Source: Burkholderiaceae bacterium
GTDB lineage: Bacteria; Pseudomonadota; Gammaproteobacteria; Burkholderiales; Burkholderiaceae
Direction: 5' to 3'
Assembly: GCA_030151165.1 (NCBI GenBank)
Contig: JASLEM010000563.1
Coordinates: 1 to 13,297 of the forward strand
DNA: 13,297 nucleotides
Shown here: positions 1 to 7,470 of the stretch, piece after piece
Position numbering within the stretch: the first letter of the stretch is position 1
Layout: every line of letters begins with the position of its first letter
Program-made: the position numbers and the translations under genes
Notes under the pieces: generated by a model
Seen by the model: the letters and a program-made list of their open reading frames with translations, nothing else
Told to the model about the DNA's origin: nothing
Databases searched by the model: none

Positions 1-909
1 TTCGGCTTCACCGGCGTCTACCGGCCGTTCTCGCGCGACGTCGGCCTGATCTCGAGCGACGACCTGCCCGGGTCGAGTGCGCCGCAACTGCTGGCCGCCT
101 GGGAGGCGGATCATGCGCTGCGGGGATATGTCGACGGCATCGCCGGCACCACGGGCGGCCGGCTGCGCAAGGAGATCGAGGACACCTGCCGACGTACGCT
201 CGACAAGGGCGAGTGCGCGGCGCCGCTCTCGGGGATTCTCATGGTGCGCCTGGCGGATTGTCTAGCGCCCCGAGAAGCGGGTGACGGCGAGCGCAGCGTC
301 CTGCGCCGGCTCGTCAGCGGCGGCATCCACGAGATTCGCAACGAGCTCGCCGCCCGCCTGATCGACGATCCGCCTGCGCACGACATCTCGCAGCACGCGC
401 TGGCGTCGCGCCTGCTGCCGCACAGCAGCGCGCCGACCCGCCGGACGCTGCAGGCCGCGATCGACTACGAGACGGCGACGACCGCCATCGACAACGCGTT
501 CCGGCGCTTCCTCGTTCACGTCGTGCGACAACACGGCGCCGTCATCGGCCGCGCCGAGTCCGCGCGCACGCCCGGCCTCGCCGATCTCGCGCCTCGCATC
601 GGCGACATGGCCCGGCGGGCGATCGAAGCCGTGGCGGCGCTGGACGACAACGCCCTGACCAACGACGCCATGCAGGTGCTGCAGTCATTCACCCGGCATT
701 TCCAGCCGGCGGAACTTCTGGATGCACTCGTCGAGCGGCATGAACAGGTCCAGGCCGCCAGGCGCAAGCTGTCCTGGCTCGACCGGATCGGCGACAAGTG
801 GACCGTTCGGACCCCCTACCGCAATCAGAACGAGGAACTCGATGACCGTGTCTGGACGCACCCGATGCGCATGACGACGCTGGCGCGCTTCCTGGCGTGG
901 ACCGCATGA
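1..909 (+). CDS. Unrecognised protein, 3' part only; first visible gene of a nuclease/helicase cluster
   Basis: The frame is open from the first base of the window to the TGA at 907-909, giving 302 residues with the N-terminus missing. The ATG at 241 is internal to the open frame and has no special support as the start. I do not recognise the family. The visible part looks soluble and mostly helical, rich in Arg, Ala and Leu, with no signal peptide or membrane segment. Segments that look structured and could be conserved are AAWEADHALRGYVDG (about residues 32-46), ILMVRLADCLAP (about 79-90) and WLDRIGDKWTVRTPYR near the C-terminus. Its stop overlaps the ATG of the PLD-like gene in an ATGA arrangement, so the two are probably translationally coupled and act together. 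A substrate-recognition or accessory role in the cluster is possible, but nothing in the sequence shows it. Confidence 0.75.
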   Translation, partial: FGFTGVYRPFSRDVGLISSDDLPGSSAPQLLAAWEADHALRGYVDGIAGTTGGRLRKEIEDTCRRTLDKGECAAPLSGILMVRLADCLAPREAGDGERSVLRRLVSGGIHEIRNELAARLIDDPPAHDISQHALASRLLPHSSAPTRRTLQAAIDYETATTAIDNAFRRFLVHVVRQHGAVIGRAESARTPGLADLAPRIGDMARRAIEAVAALDDNALTNDAMQVLQSFTRHFQPAELLDALVERHEQVQAARRKLSWLDRIGDKWTVRTPYRNQNEELDDRVWTHPMRMTTLARFLAWTA

Positions 910-2900
910 AGCCGTCGCCCTTGCTCGATTTCTGGCAAAAGCCCGAGAACGCCGGGGAACCGGTCGCGGTCCTGGCGACGACGTTCGCGCTGGACCCGGA
1001 CTTCTTCGAGCGCAACTGCCTCGCCCGCTTTCTCGAGGTCTCCAGCGTGGACGAGGAATCGGGATCCATCGAGGACATCGTCTCAGCCGTCGAACTCCAC
1101 GAACTGCTGCAGAAGACCTCTGTCACGGTGCTCGCCGATCGCAGCGCGCCCGCGCAGCGCACGTCGCTGCTGTGGGATCTGCTGGGTTGCCGCGTGGACG
1201 GCGGGTTGCTGCACGCGAAGGTGGCCTTGCTGCTGTGGGACAACGCCACGCGGGTGATCCTCGGTTCCGCCAACCTCACGGCCGCGGGCTATCGCCGCCA
1301 GATCGAGCTGGGCCTCGCGGCCGACCTCGGGGCGGGCTGCCTGTTTCCGGCCGACGTGCTGTCCGCGCTCGCCGACGAGCTCGCGTCGTACCTGGCGCTG
1401 GTGCCCGGCCACGACGCCGCGGCGCCGGTTTTCCAGCGCGCGACCGCCACCTTGGACATGTTCAGGCTGCGGATCGCGCAACAGCCGCAGGAACGAACGG
1501 CGCTTCGCGTGTCCTTCGCCCCGACGAACGCGCAGGCGACGCCGCTCGACGCGCTCAAGGCCGCATGGAGCGGCGCACGACCGCTTGTCGCCACCCACCT
1601 GTCGCCCTTCTGGGACGCCGCTGACGAGACGGCGCTGGCCGCCACGCGCAAGCTGCTGGCGGGACGTCCCGCCAGCCAGCGCAGGCAACGCGTCGCGGTG
1701 GTGCCGGATCCGCGCGGAGGCGCCGCGTTTCCGGCCGCCCTCGCCGGGAAGGTCGATGCGATCCGGCGCCTGGTGCCTCTCGACGACGAGATCCGCACGC
1801 TTCACGCCAAGTGCCTGCTGCTCGAGAGCGACGACTGGGTGGCCGCGCTGGTCGGCAGCTCGAACCACACGAAAGCCGGATTGGGACTGTCGAAGCGCCG
1901 TCATCGCGAGGCGAACGTGTGGCTGGGCGCCGCCAAGGGCAGCCGGGAAGGCAAGGCGCTGCTCAAGCTGATTCAGCTCGGCGACGCCGTCGCCGTCGAC
2001 ACATTGGGCATCGAATCTGCGGACGAAGACGAAGTCGAACTGCCGCCCCTGCCCGAGTGCTTCGGGCTCTGTCGCGTCGTGCGCGACGCGGCTGCCGATG
2101 CCTGGCGCCTGAACCTGGGCATCTCGGCGTCGTCCGACATGCCGTCGGGCTGGGCCATCCGCCTCGCCGCGGAGGCTCCGGCGTTGCTCACGCGCTCGCA
2201 GTGGGAACCCCATCGCTCGCCGGAGACCACCCTGACGCTGGGGCAGCAGTCGCTGCCGATGGTGGTGCTGGTCGAGTGGGACGGCCATCGCGTGCCCTGG
2301 GCCGTGATCGCCGACGAACGCCAGGCCTTGCCGCCCCTGCCCGCGATGGCCAGGCTCGACGCCCGCCAGCTGCTGGAGGCGCTCGCGAACGGGCGGTCGA
2401 TCGCCCAGGCTGTGCGCGAGGCCCTGGAACAGGAAAGCGCGAAGGCCGCCAAGGCGAAGGCCGGGATCGACCTCGACCCGCTGAAGCGGCTGGAGGTGCG
2501 CGGATCGCTGCTGCGCAAGGGACGGGCGCTGGCCGCCTCGCTGCAAGCCATGCAGCGACGCCTCGAGCGCCCTGCCTCCACCATCGAGGCCTTGCATTCC
2601 CGGCTCTCGAGCCCGTTGGGGCCGGACTTCGTCGCGACCAAGGTGGTGGAAGCCTTCGAGGCGGGGCGACAGTCGCGCGCCGAGGCCGTGTTCACGATCG
2701 CCGAAATCGCGTTGACGGTGGGCCGCGTCGACTGGGCCGCAGTCCTGGCGCAGGTCGATCGCGGGATCGGGCTTCGCGCCGTCGAGGACGCGCTCGCCCG
2801 ACTCGACGCGCTGCGGCAACGGGTCGGGCAGGCGCCGGCCGAACTCATGTCCTACGCCCGACGTGCCATCCTGGAATCCCGCGAATGCCTGACCGACTGA
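906..2900 (+). CDS. Phospholipase D-like protein with two HKD motifs (putative nuclease partner of the helicase)
   Basis: This 664-residue protein carries two PLD half-sites. The first is H103-A-K105, followed by GSANLT at about 120-125. The second is H300-A-K302, followed by GSSNHT at about 317-322. Both keep His, Lys and the downstream G-S-x-N, so a two-lobed active site that works through a phospho-histidine intermediate is expected for the family (nucleases, phosphodiesterases). An acidic residue at the usual Lys+5 place is Glu307 in the second motif; in the first, the Asp lies at Lys+7. The C-terminal half (about 330-664) has no motif I know and includes a Lys/Ala/Glu-rich, probably helical stretch near 500-530. 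I chose ATG 906, which overlaps the preceding stop (ATGA); GTG 897 in the same frame would add three residues. The helicase gene overlaps the 3' end. No signal peptide is seen. PLD proteins paired with helicases occur in defence systems such as DISARM (DrmC), but identity with DrmC is not claimed. Confidence 0.85.
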   Translation: MKPSPLLDFWQKPENAGEPVAVLATTFALDPDFFERNCLARFLEVSSVDEESGSIEDIVSAVELHELLQKTSVTVLADRSAPAQRTSLLWDLLGCRVDGGLLHAKVALLLWDNATRVILGSANLTAAGYRRQIELGLAADLGAGCLFPADVLSALADELASYLALVPGHDAAAPVFQRATATLDMFRLRIAQQPQERTALRVSFAPTNAQATPLDALKAAWSGARPLVATHLSPFWDAADETALAATRKLLAGRPASQRRQRVAVVPDPRGGAAFPAALAGKVDAIRRLVPLDDEIRTLHAKCLLLESDDWVAALVGSSNHTKAGLGLSKRRHREANVWLGAAKGSREGKALLKLIQLGDAVAVDTLGIESADEDEVELPPLPECFGLCRVVRDAAADAWRLNLGISASSDMPSGWAIRLAAEAPALLTRSQWEPHRSPETTLTLGQQSLPMVVLVEWDGHRVPWAVIADERQALPPLPAMARLDARQLLEALANGRSIAQAVREALEQESAKAAKAKAGIDLDPLKRLEVRGSLLRKGRALAASLQAMQRRLERPASTIEALHSRLSSPLGPDFVATKVVEAFEAGRQSRAEAVFTIAEIALTVGRVDWAAVLAQVDRGIGLRAVEDALARLDALRQRVGQAPAELMSYARRAILESRECLTD

Positions 2901-5638
2901 GCGACCGACTGCGGGTCGAGACCGATCCGCGCTTCCAGGCCGACTGGCAACGCCAGCGCCGCACGGCGGCCGACATCCTGGAGCGGCTGCAGACGCAGGA
3001 GGGCGTCATCCTGGCGGACCAGGTGGGCATGGGCAAGACCTATGTGGCGCTGGCCGTCGCGGTGAGCCAGATCCTGAGCACGTCGCCCAGGGGCCAGGTC
3101 GTGATCTTCGTTCCCGCCGCGGTGGCCGACAAATGGGTGCGCGAGTGGCGGAAGTTCTCGGAGTCGCTGCTCGCGCCGGACTCGAGCATCCGTTGCGTCG
3201 ACAAGCCGATCCGCAGCGCGGAAGACTTCCTCAAGGCGCTCGACGACTCGCCTCGGCAGCGCCGGCATGTCGTCGTCGTGACCCATACGGCGCTCACCGC
3301 ATCGCTGAAGGACAGCTTCGTGCAGCTCGCCTTGCTGTACTACGCGACCCGCAGGATCCATGGCGGCGGCGAGCTGAGGCAACGCATCGCGAAGTGGTCG
3401 ACGGGCAGGAGCGGCCTGATTCCCAATGTCGACTTCACGCGGGAGCGGGTCTCCGCGCTGCTCGAAGCGGCGCCGTCCACCTGGCGCGAAGCCTGGCGTC
3501 GGCTGACCGGCAAGGAACTGCCCGACGATCCCGTGCCGAAGGCGCTGGACGCCGCCGCCGACAGGCTCTCGCTGGCGGACCTGCGGGCTGCCGTCGAGGC
3601 GTTGCCGATCAATTCGTCCGGATCGATCGGCGCCCGCCTCGCCGAGGCGCGCGAGGCGCTGGCGTGGGCAACGCAATCCACGTGGAAGTGGCTGCTGTCC
3701 TCGATCGACCTGGACCTGCCGCTGCTGATCGTCGACGAGGCGCACCGCCTCAAGAATCCCTCGACGCGCATCAGCGGACTGTTCGCCCAGCGGGCCGGCG
3801 ACAGCACCAAGGGCGCCCTGGACGGAATCTTCCGGCGGATGCTCTTCTTGACCGCGACGCCGTTCGAACTCGGGCATTCCGAGCTGATCGAGGTGCTGCG
3901 CCGGATGGATGCCGTGCGAGCGCTGCGGCCGCGGCCCGCGACGAGCCTGGCCGACCGCCTGGAGACCTTGAAGTCCGTGCTGACGACCGCCCAGGCGACC
4001 GCGCTCACGTTCGACGCGTCGTGGGGCCGGCTGTCGCCCGATGATCTGCGGGCATTCGACGCATGGTCACCCGGCCTGGCCGCGCCGGTGGAACTCGGCG
4101 CGGCGGCGCGCGAAGCCTGGGAGCAGGCACGCCTGGCCTGCCGCGCGCGCAGGCAGATGCATGCGGCGCTGAAGCCCTGGGTGATCCGCCACGAGCGGGT
4201 GCATCGACGGACCTACCATCCCGGCGCCGCGATCGTCTCCGCAGGGGCGAGCGGCGGCCTGGACATCCTCGACGACGCGGCCTTGCCGTTCCTGCTCGCG
4301 GCACGCGCGCAGTCCATCGCGGTCGACGCTACGCGCGGCCGGCCGCTGTTCGCCTACGGGATCGCTTCCTCCTTCGAAGCGTTCACGAGACTGGGCTCGG
4401 GCCAGGCGGACGACGGGATGGACAGCGACATCGCGCAAGAGGATCGCGGCGACAGCGCCGCGCCGGCCGACGTCCACTGCCCGGGGCCGGACGCAGTGGG
4501 CTGGTACCGCGACGAGATCGCTCGCGCCTTGAAGGACAGCGCCGTCCGCGACAGGCATCCCAAGGTCCAGGCGACAGTCGACAAGGCGCTGCAGTTGTGG
4601 TGCGCCGGTGAAAAGTGCCTGGTGTTCTGCTGGTTCATCAAGACGGGCGAGGCGGTCTCGAATGCGCTGGCCAAGCGGGTGGAAACGCTGATCGAGGAGC
4701 GGGCTTCTGCCGCGCTGCGCACGACGACGGGCGCCGCCACCTGGGCGGAGCTCGACCGGATCTGCGACCGCCTCTTTCGGCGGGACTCGGCCTCGCACGA
4801 ACGCCTGCGGCAACGCCTCGCGCAGGCGCTCGCCGCATCCGCGGGCGACTTCGACGATGTCGTCGAGCTGGTCGTGGAGACCGCGCTCGGGCATCTGCGC
4901 GTGCCCGGATCGGGCTACCTCGTGCGTTTCACGCGGCTGGGAATGGACATGGACGACGACACTGTCTGGTCCGGCATCACCGGCGACAACCCGGCTGGCG
5001 TGAACCTGCTTCGCCGCTGGCGCCTGTTCGCCGAGCGGCTCGCCGACGCGCGCCGGCAGATCGCGGCCGTCGATCCGGAACAGTGGCACGACAGCGAGTT
5101 CGCGCGAGTCCATCTCGCCTTGCTCGGCGCGGCCGCCGAAGGCGACCAGGGGGCGGGCCGTGCCGGCAATCGGGCCCCCGTGCGGCGCGCGCATGGCGGG
5201 ACGGACCGCCAGTTGAGGGAACGGCTGATCGCGCTGTTCAACACCCCGCTCGCCCCGGACATCCTCGTGGCCAGTTCCGTCATGGGCGAAGGCATCGACC
5301 TGCACCAGGAGTGCCGGTTCGTGATCCATCATGACCTGGACTGGAACCCGAGCGTCCTCGAGCAGCGCACAGGCCGACTGGATCGCATCGGCGCGCTGGC
5401 CGAGCGCGAGGGACGCGACATCGAGGTCTACGAGCCCTACCTGGCCGGCACTCACGACGAAAAGATGTTCCGCGTCGTCAAGGATCGGGCGCAGTGGTTC
5501 GACATCGTCATGGGACGCGCCACCAGCGCGGACGAAAGCGGCACCGATGCCGAGGAGACCCGGGTTCCGTTGCACCACAGGATTCTTGCGGAGCTCGCCC
5601 TGGACCTGCGCAGCCCGGAAGACGTGGCAGGCGGCTAG
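2885..5638 (+). CDS. SF2/SNF2-like DEAH-box helicase/translocase with long insertions
   Basis: This 917-residue protein has a full set of superfamily 2 motifs: Walker A as GMGKT at 48-52 (preceded by LADQV, typical of SNF2-like proteins), motif II as DEAH at 284-287, motif III as TAT at 323-325, a motif IV-like LVFCWF near 579-584, motif V around MGEGIDL at 800-806 and motif VI as QRTGRLDRIG from 827. It is therefore expected to be an ATP-driven nucleic-acid translocase or helicase. Motifs I and II are about 230 residues apart and motifs IV and V about 220, much more than in a minimal SNF2 core, so both lobes carry large insertions. I chose ATG 2885, which overlaps the PLD gene by 16 bases. 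The frame remains open upstream to about 1811, but that stretch is read in the PLD frame and its Arg/Ala/Gly-rich translation looks like a shadow. The arrangement suggests the helicase moves on or unwinds DNA for the PLD-like nuclease. Confidence 0.9.
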   Translation: MPDRLSDRLRVETDPRFQADWQRQRRTAADILERLQTQEGVILADQVGMGKTYVALAVAVSQILSTSPRGQVVIFVPAAVADKWVREWRKFSESLLAPDSSIRCVDKPIRSAEDFLKALDDSPRQRRHVVVVTHTALTASLKDSFVQLALLYYATRRIHGGGELRQRIAKWSTGRSGLIPNVDFTRERVSALLEAAPSTWREAWRRLTGKELPDDPVPKALDAAADRLSLADLRAAVEALPINSSGSIGARLAEAREALAWATQSTWKWLLSSIDLDLPLLIVDEAHRLKNPSTRISGLFAQRAGDSTKGALDGIFRRMLFLTATPFELGHSELIEVLRRMDAVRALRPRPATSLADRLETLKSVLTTAQATALTFDASWGRLSPDDLRAFDAWSPGLAAPVELGAAAREAWEQARLACRARRQMHAALKPWVIRHERVHRRTYHPGAAIVSAGASGGLDILDDAALPFLLAARAQSIAVDATRGRPLFAYGIASSFEAFTRLGSGQADDGMDSDIAQEDRGDSAAPADVHCPGPDAVGWYRDEIARALKDSAVRDRHPKVQATVDKALQLWCAGEKCLVFCWFIKTGEAVSNALAKRVETLIEERASAALRTTTGAATWAELDRICDRLFRRDSASHERLRQRLAQALAASAGDFDDVVELVVETALGHLRVPGSGYLVRFTRLGMDMDDDTVWSGITGDNPAGVNLLRRWRLFAERLADARRQIAAVDPEQWHDSEFARVHLALLGAAAEGDQGAGRAGNRAPVRRAHGGTDRQLRERLIALFNTPLAPDILVASSVMGEGIDLHQECRFVIHHDLDWNPSVLEQRTGRLDRIGALAEREGRDIEVYEPYLAGTHDEKMFRVVKDRAQWFDIVMGRATSADESGTDAEETRVPLHHRILAELALDLRSPEDVAGG

Positions 5639-5655
5639 CACGCCGCCGACGCCAG

Positions 5656-5672
5656 GCGACACGAGATGTCGC
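5656..5672 (+). other. Small hairpin after the helicase gene
   Basis: A perfect 6-bp inverted repeat, GCGACA and TGTCGC, encloses the loop CGAGA 17 bases after the helicase stop. There is no following T-run, so a working intrinsic terminator is doubtful. It could mark the end of the three-gene unit or act as an mRNA structure between the helicase and the downstream pair of genes. Confidence 0.25.
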
Positions 5673-5761
5673 ACGACCCCGGAAGATCTCGCTAGCTCGC
5701 TGCCTTGTTCCGTCACGCCGTCCCGGCGTCGCGACAGCGGCATTCGCGATACGCCGATCCC

Positions 5762-6133
5762 ATGCCCGACATCCCCACGACCCTCCCAGCGAGCGCTGAC
5801 CGGAAGCAGGCGCTCTCGCCCATGCCGCACCGGGAGCGGACGATCGCCGCCGCGTTCACGAGCGCAGAGGCGTTGCGCTTCGCCCTGCGGGATCGCTGTC
5901 GAAGCGCCTTCCTGCCCATCTTCCCGCATGAACCCGCCGCCTCGCCGCGACGGGAGCCCGACGCCGATGGGACGCTGAACGACGAAGCATTGATCCGCAT
6001 CGCCCATGGCGTCCTGGTCGTACGAGGCGCGTCGGCAAGCGCGCCGACGGCCGCGACGCCGGAGATGCCGGCCCCGCAGCGTGAGATCGAGCTCGGCTTC
6101 GACAAGGCCCTACCGGGCGAGGAGACGACGTGA
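5762..6133 (+). CDS. Small unrecognised protein, coupled to the FtsZ/tubulin-like gene
   Basis: From ATG 5762 this gives 123 residues with high third-position GC, as expected for a real gene here. I do not recognise it. It starts with a Pro/Thr-rich segment, has a helical-looking stretch (SAEALRFALRDRCRSAFL), then a Pro-rich linker, then a short hydrophobic strand (ALIRIAHGVLVVR) and an acidic C-terminus. There is no signal peptide, membrane segment or obvious catalytic motif. The start is uncertain: TTG 5705, ATG 5762 and ATG 5822 share the frame and none has a clear ribosome-binding site. It lies 123 bp after the helicase gene. Its stop overlaps the GTG of the next gene (GTGA at 6130-6133), so it is probably made together with that protein and may be its partner. 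Confidence 0.6.
   Translation: MPDIPTTLPASADRKQALSPMPHRERTIAAAFTSAEALRFALRDRCRSAFLPIFPHEPAASPRREPDADGTLNDEALIRIAHGVLVVRGASASAPTAATPEMPAPQREIELGFDKALPGEETT
6119..6124 (+). promoter_or_regulatory. Ribosome-binding site deciding a GTG start
   Basis: GAGGAG lies 5 bases before the GTG at 6130 and inside the end of the preceding gene. It is the strongest Shine-Dalgarno sequence in the left cluster and supports GTG 6130 as the start. Confidence 0.6.
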
Positions 6134-6984
6134 TCGATTGCCTGAGCCGCGAGATCCATGCGCGGGCGACGCCGCTCGGCGCGGGCGAGGTGGACTGGAT
6201 GCTTCTGGAGACGACGTTCTGGTCCCGGCAACCGGAAGAAGAACGCTTCTACCGCTCGACCCTGATCGTTTCTGGCGTCGCCAGTTCGCCCGTCGGCGCA
6301 TGCCTGGTTCCGCTCGCCGACGAGTGGCGGGGAGTGACCTGCCGCTACGGCCGCTCGAAGCCGGATCCTGACGAGGGATGGCTCGCGACGACGGGGGCGC
6401 ATGACGGGGCGATCGAATTCGGCGTCGTCTACGCCGAGCCTTCCGATGCCTTTCCGGCCGAGGCGCTCGACCGGCTGATGGCACGCATGAAGGCCGACGG
6501 CGTCCGGCATGTCGTGCTGGTCTGTGCCGACCTCTCGCTTCGGCAGGCGCTGCGCAATGCAGACTCCTTCATCGTCGGCAGCGCGGAGACCGACATGGCG
6601 ACTGCCGGCGTCGTCGCCGACATCCTGCACAACCTCGTCCAGGCGCCCGCCACGCTCAACTGCTTCGACTTCGAGGATCTGTCCCCTCCCATCGGCTCGG
6701 CGGACCGCCCCGCGATCGTCGCCGAAGCCCTGCACAAGTGGAACAGCGGCGAGATCGACTTCGTCGGACCAGAAGATGAAGCCGCCTTCGACAGCGCCCG
6801 TTTCGTGGCCTTGCTGCCAACCCTGGGCCGAACACAGATCCGGCAACTCCTGGGGCTGCTCGAGATTGTCAGAACGCGCCTGGAAGCCCGCGAGGTCGAG
6901 GTGAGCTATGCCGCACCCCGCTACGGCTTTCACGCCACATGGAATTCGGCCCGGGTCATTCCGGTTCGGTTCCTGTGCATGTGA
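6130..6984 (+). CDS. FtsZ/tubulin-fold-like protein lacking the GTP-binding signature (putative)
   Basis: This is a 284-residue protein with a GTG start that overlaps the previous stop. From about residue 94 onwards the order of elements follows FtsZ. IEFGVVYAEP matches the FtsZ strand where GVVTxPF occurs; VRHVVLVCAD matches VDTLIVIPND; LSLRQALRNADSFIVG (about 135-150) matches the LxxAFRAADDVL helix; LNCFDFEDL (about 176-184) matches INxDFADV. Then ARFVALLPTLG (from 223) and the following helix match the C-terminal strand and the 'EVNEALEIVRE' helix, and RVIPVRF near the end matches the last FtsZ strand. The tubulin signature GGGTGTG is absent, and the first 90 residues are too short and different for a normal GTPase half. 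This is pattern reading, not a search result. If correct, the protein is a degenerate, probably non-GTPase member of the superfamily and perhaps a structural or regulatory part of the cluster. Gene reality is much surer than the fold. Confidence 0.7.
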   Translation: MIDCLSREIHARATPLGAGEVDWMLLETTFWSRQPEEERFYRSTLIVSGVASSPVGACLVPLADEWRGVTCRYGRSKPDPDEGWLATTGAHDGAIEFGVVYAEPSDAFPAEALDRLMARMKADGVRHVVLVCADLSLRQALRNADSFIVGSAETDMATAGVVADILHNLVQAPATLNCFDFEDLSPPIGSADRPAIVAEALHKWNSGEIDFVGPEDEAAFDSARFVALLPTLGRTQIRQLLGLLEIVRTRLEAREVEVSYAAPRYGFHATWNSARVIPVRFLCM

Positions 6985-7470
6985 GCCAGCGCGGCCGAGC
7001 GCGTGGTCGAGGCCGATGCCGGATGGCGTGCAGCCTCCAAGAATTCCGCTGGGCGCCAACGCGCCGGCATGGACGGCCTCAGGAACGACTTCGGCTGATG
7101 CTGCAGAGCGACCGGCCCGCGTGAACGCGGCTCGGGGCTCGCCTTGCTCGTCATGAGCAACTGCAAGCAGACCAGCGGGTTGGCCCACCGCAGTCGATCA
7201 GCTTCACCGGCCGCCCCGCCCCGCGCCGGGCCGCGCCCACCCGCGCGCCCGCGCCGGTTGACCGGCTTGATGTCGGCGTCGTCAGCCAAGTTGAGCCTCC
7301 GCGAGCGACGCGCCATGATCGTATCGATCGCGCGTCCTCAGCTTTCCGGCGCGACACAGCCGATGCACCTGCTTCATGGTTTGCTCGTTGACCCGTTGGT
7401 CGTCGTCACCACGTTTTCCCACGCTGTCGTCACATAGACCCACCGTTTTCGGCGCGACCATTGGTCGCCG
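6985..7470. other. Region without a convincing gene between convergent transcription units
   Basis: About 490 bp lie between the 3' ends of the FtsZ-like gene (+) and the AraC gene (-). Open frames exist on both strands, but their translations are Arg/Pro/Gly-rich and look like GC-rich noise. The stretch around 7207-7260 is almost pure C and G. A perfect short palindrome, GCGACCATTGGTCGC, sits at 7454-7468, immediately past the AraC stop. It could be decayed mobile-element or gene sequence, but I cannot identify any part of it. Confidence 0.5.
7454..7468 (-). terminator. Short palindrome after the AraC gene, possible terminator stem
   Basis: Seven-base arms, GCGACCA and TGGTCGC, flank one central base, 2 bp past the regulator's stop. 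Read on the minus strand it is followed by an A-rich stretch (CCGAAAACGG), not a U-run. The loop would need opened pairs, so termination is uncertain. Confidence 0.2.

Noticed and set aside
1083..2819. Long minus-strand frame opposite the PLD gene (578 codons)
   Set aside because: Antisense shadow: no domain features, while the plus strand carries intact PLD motifs.
1811..2884. Upstream open extension of the helicase frame (about 358 codons)
   Set aside because: It overlaps the PLD gene, which has clear HKD motifs in another frame; the translation is Arg/Ala/Gly-rich without structure. ATG 2885 gives a normal start right before the helicase N-terminus.
897..5638. Calling the cluster a DISARM system outright
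   Set aside because: Only the SNF2-like helicase and PLD partner are comparable; no methyltransferase, DrmA-type helicase or DUF1998 gene is visible in the window.
4067..7188. Long minus-strand frames opposite the helicase and the FtsZ-like gene
   Set aside because: Gly/Arg/Gln-rich shadows without motifs; the plus strand holds helicase motifs IV-VI and a gene with a good ribosome-binding site.
6930..7357. Possible transposase or integrase remnants on the minus strand
   Set aside because: Fragments such as RWANPLVCLQLL caught the eye, but no catalytic motif, terminal repeat or target duplication could be found.
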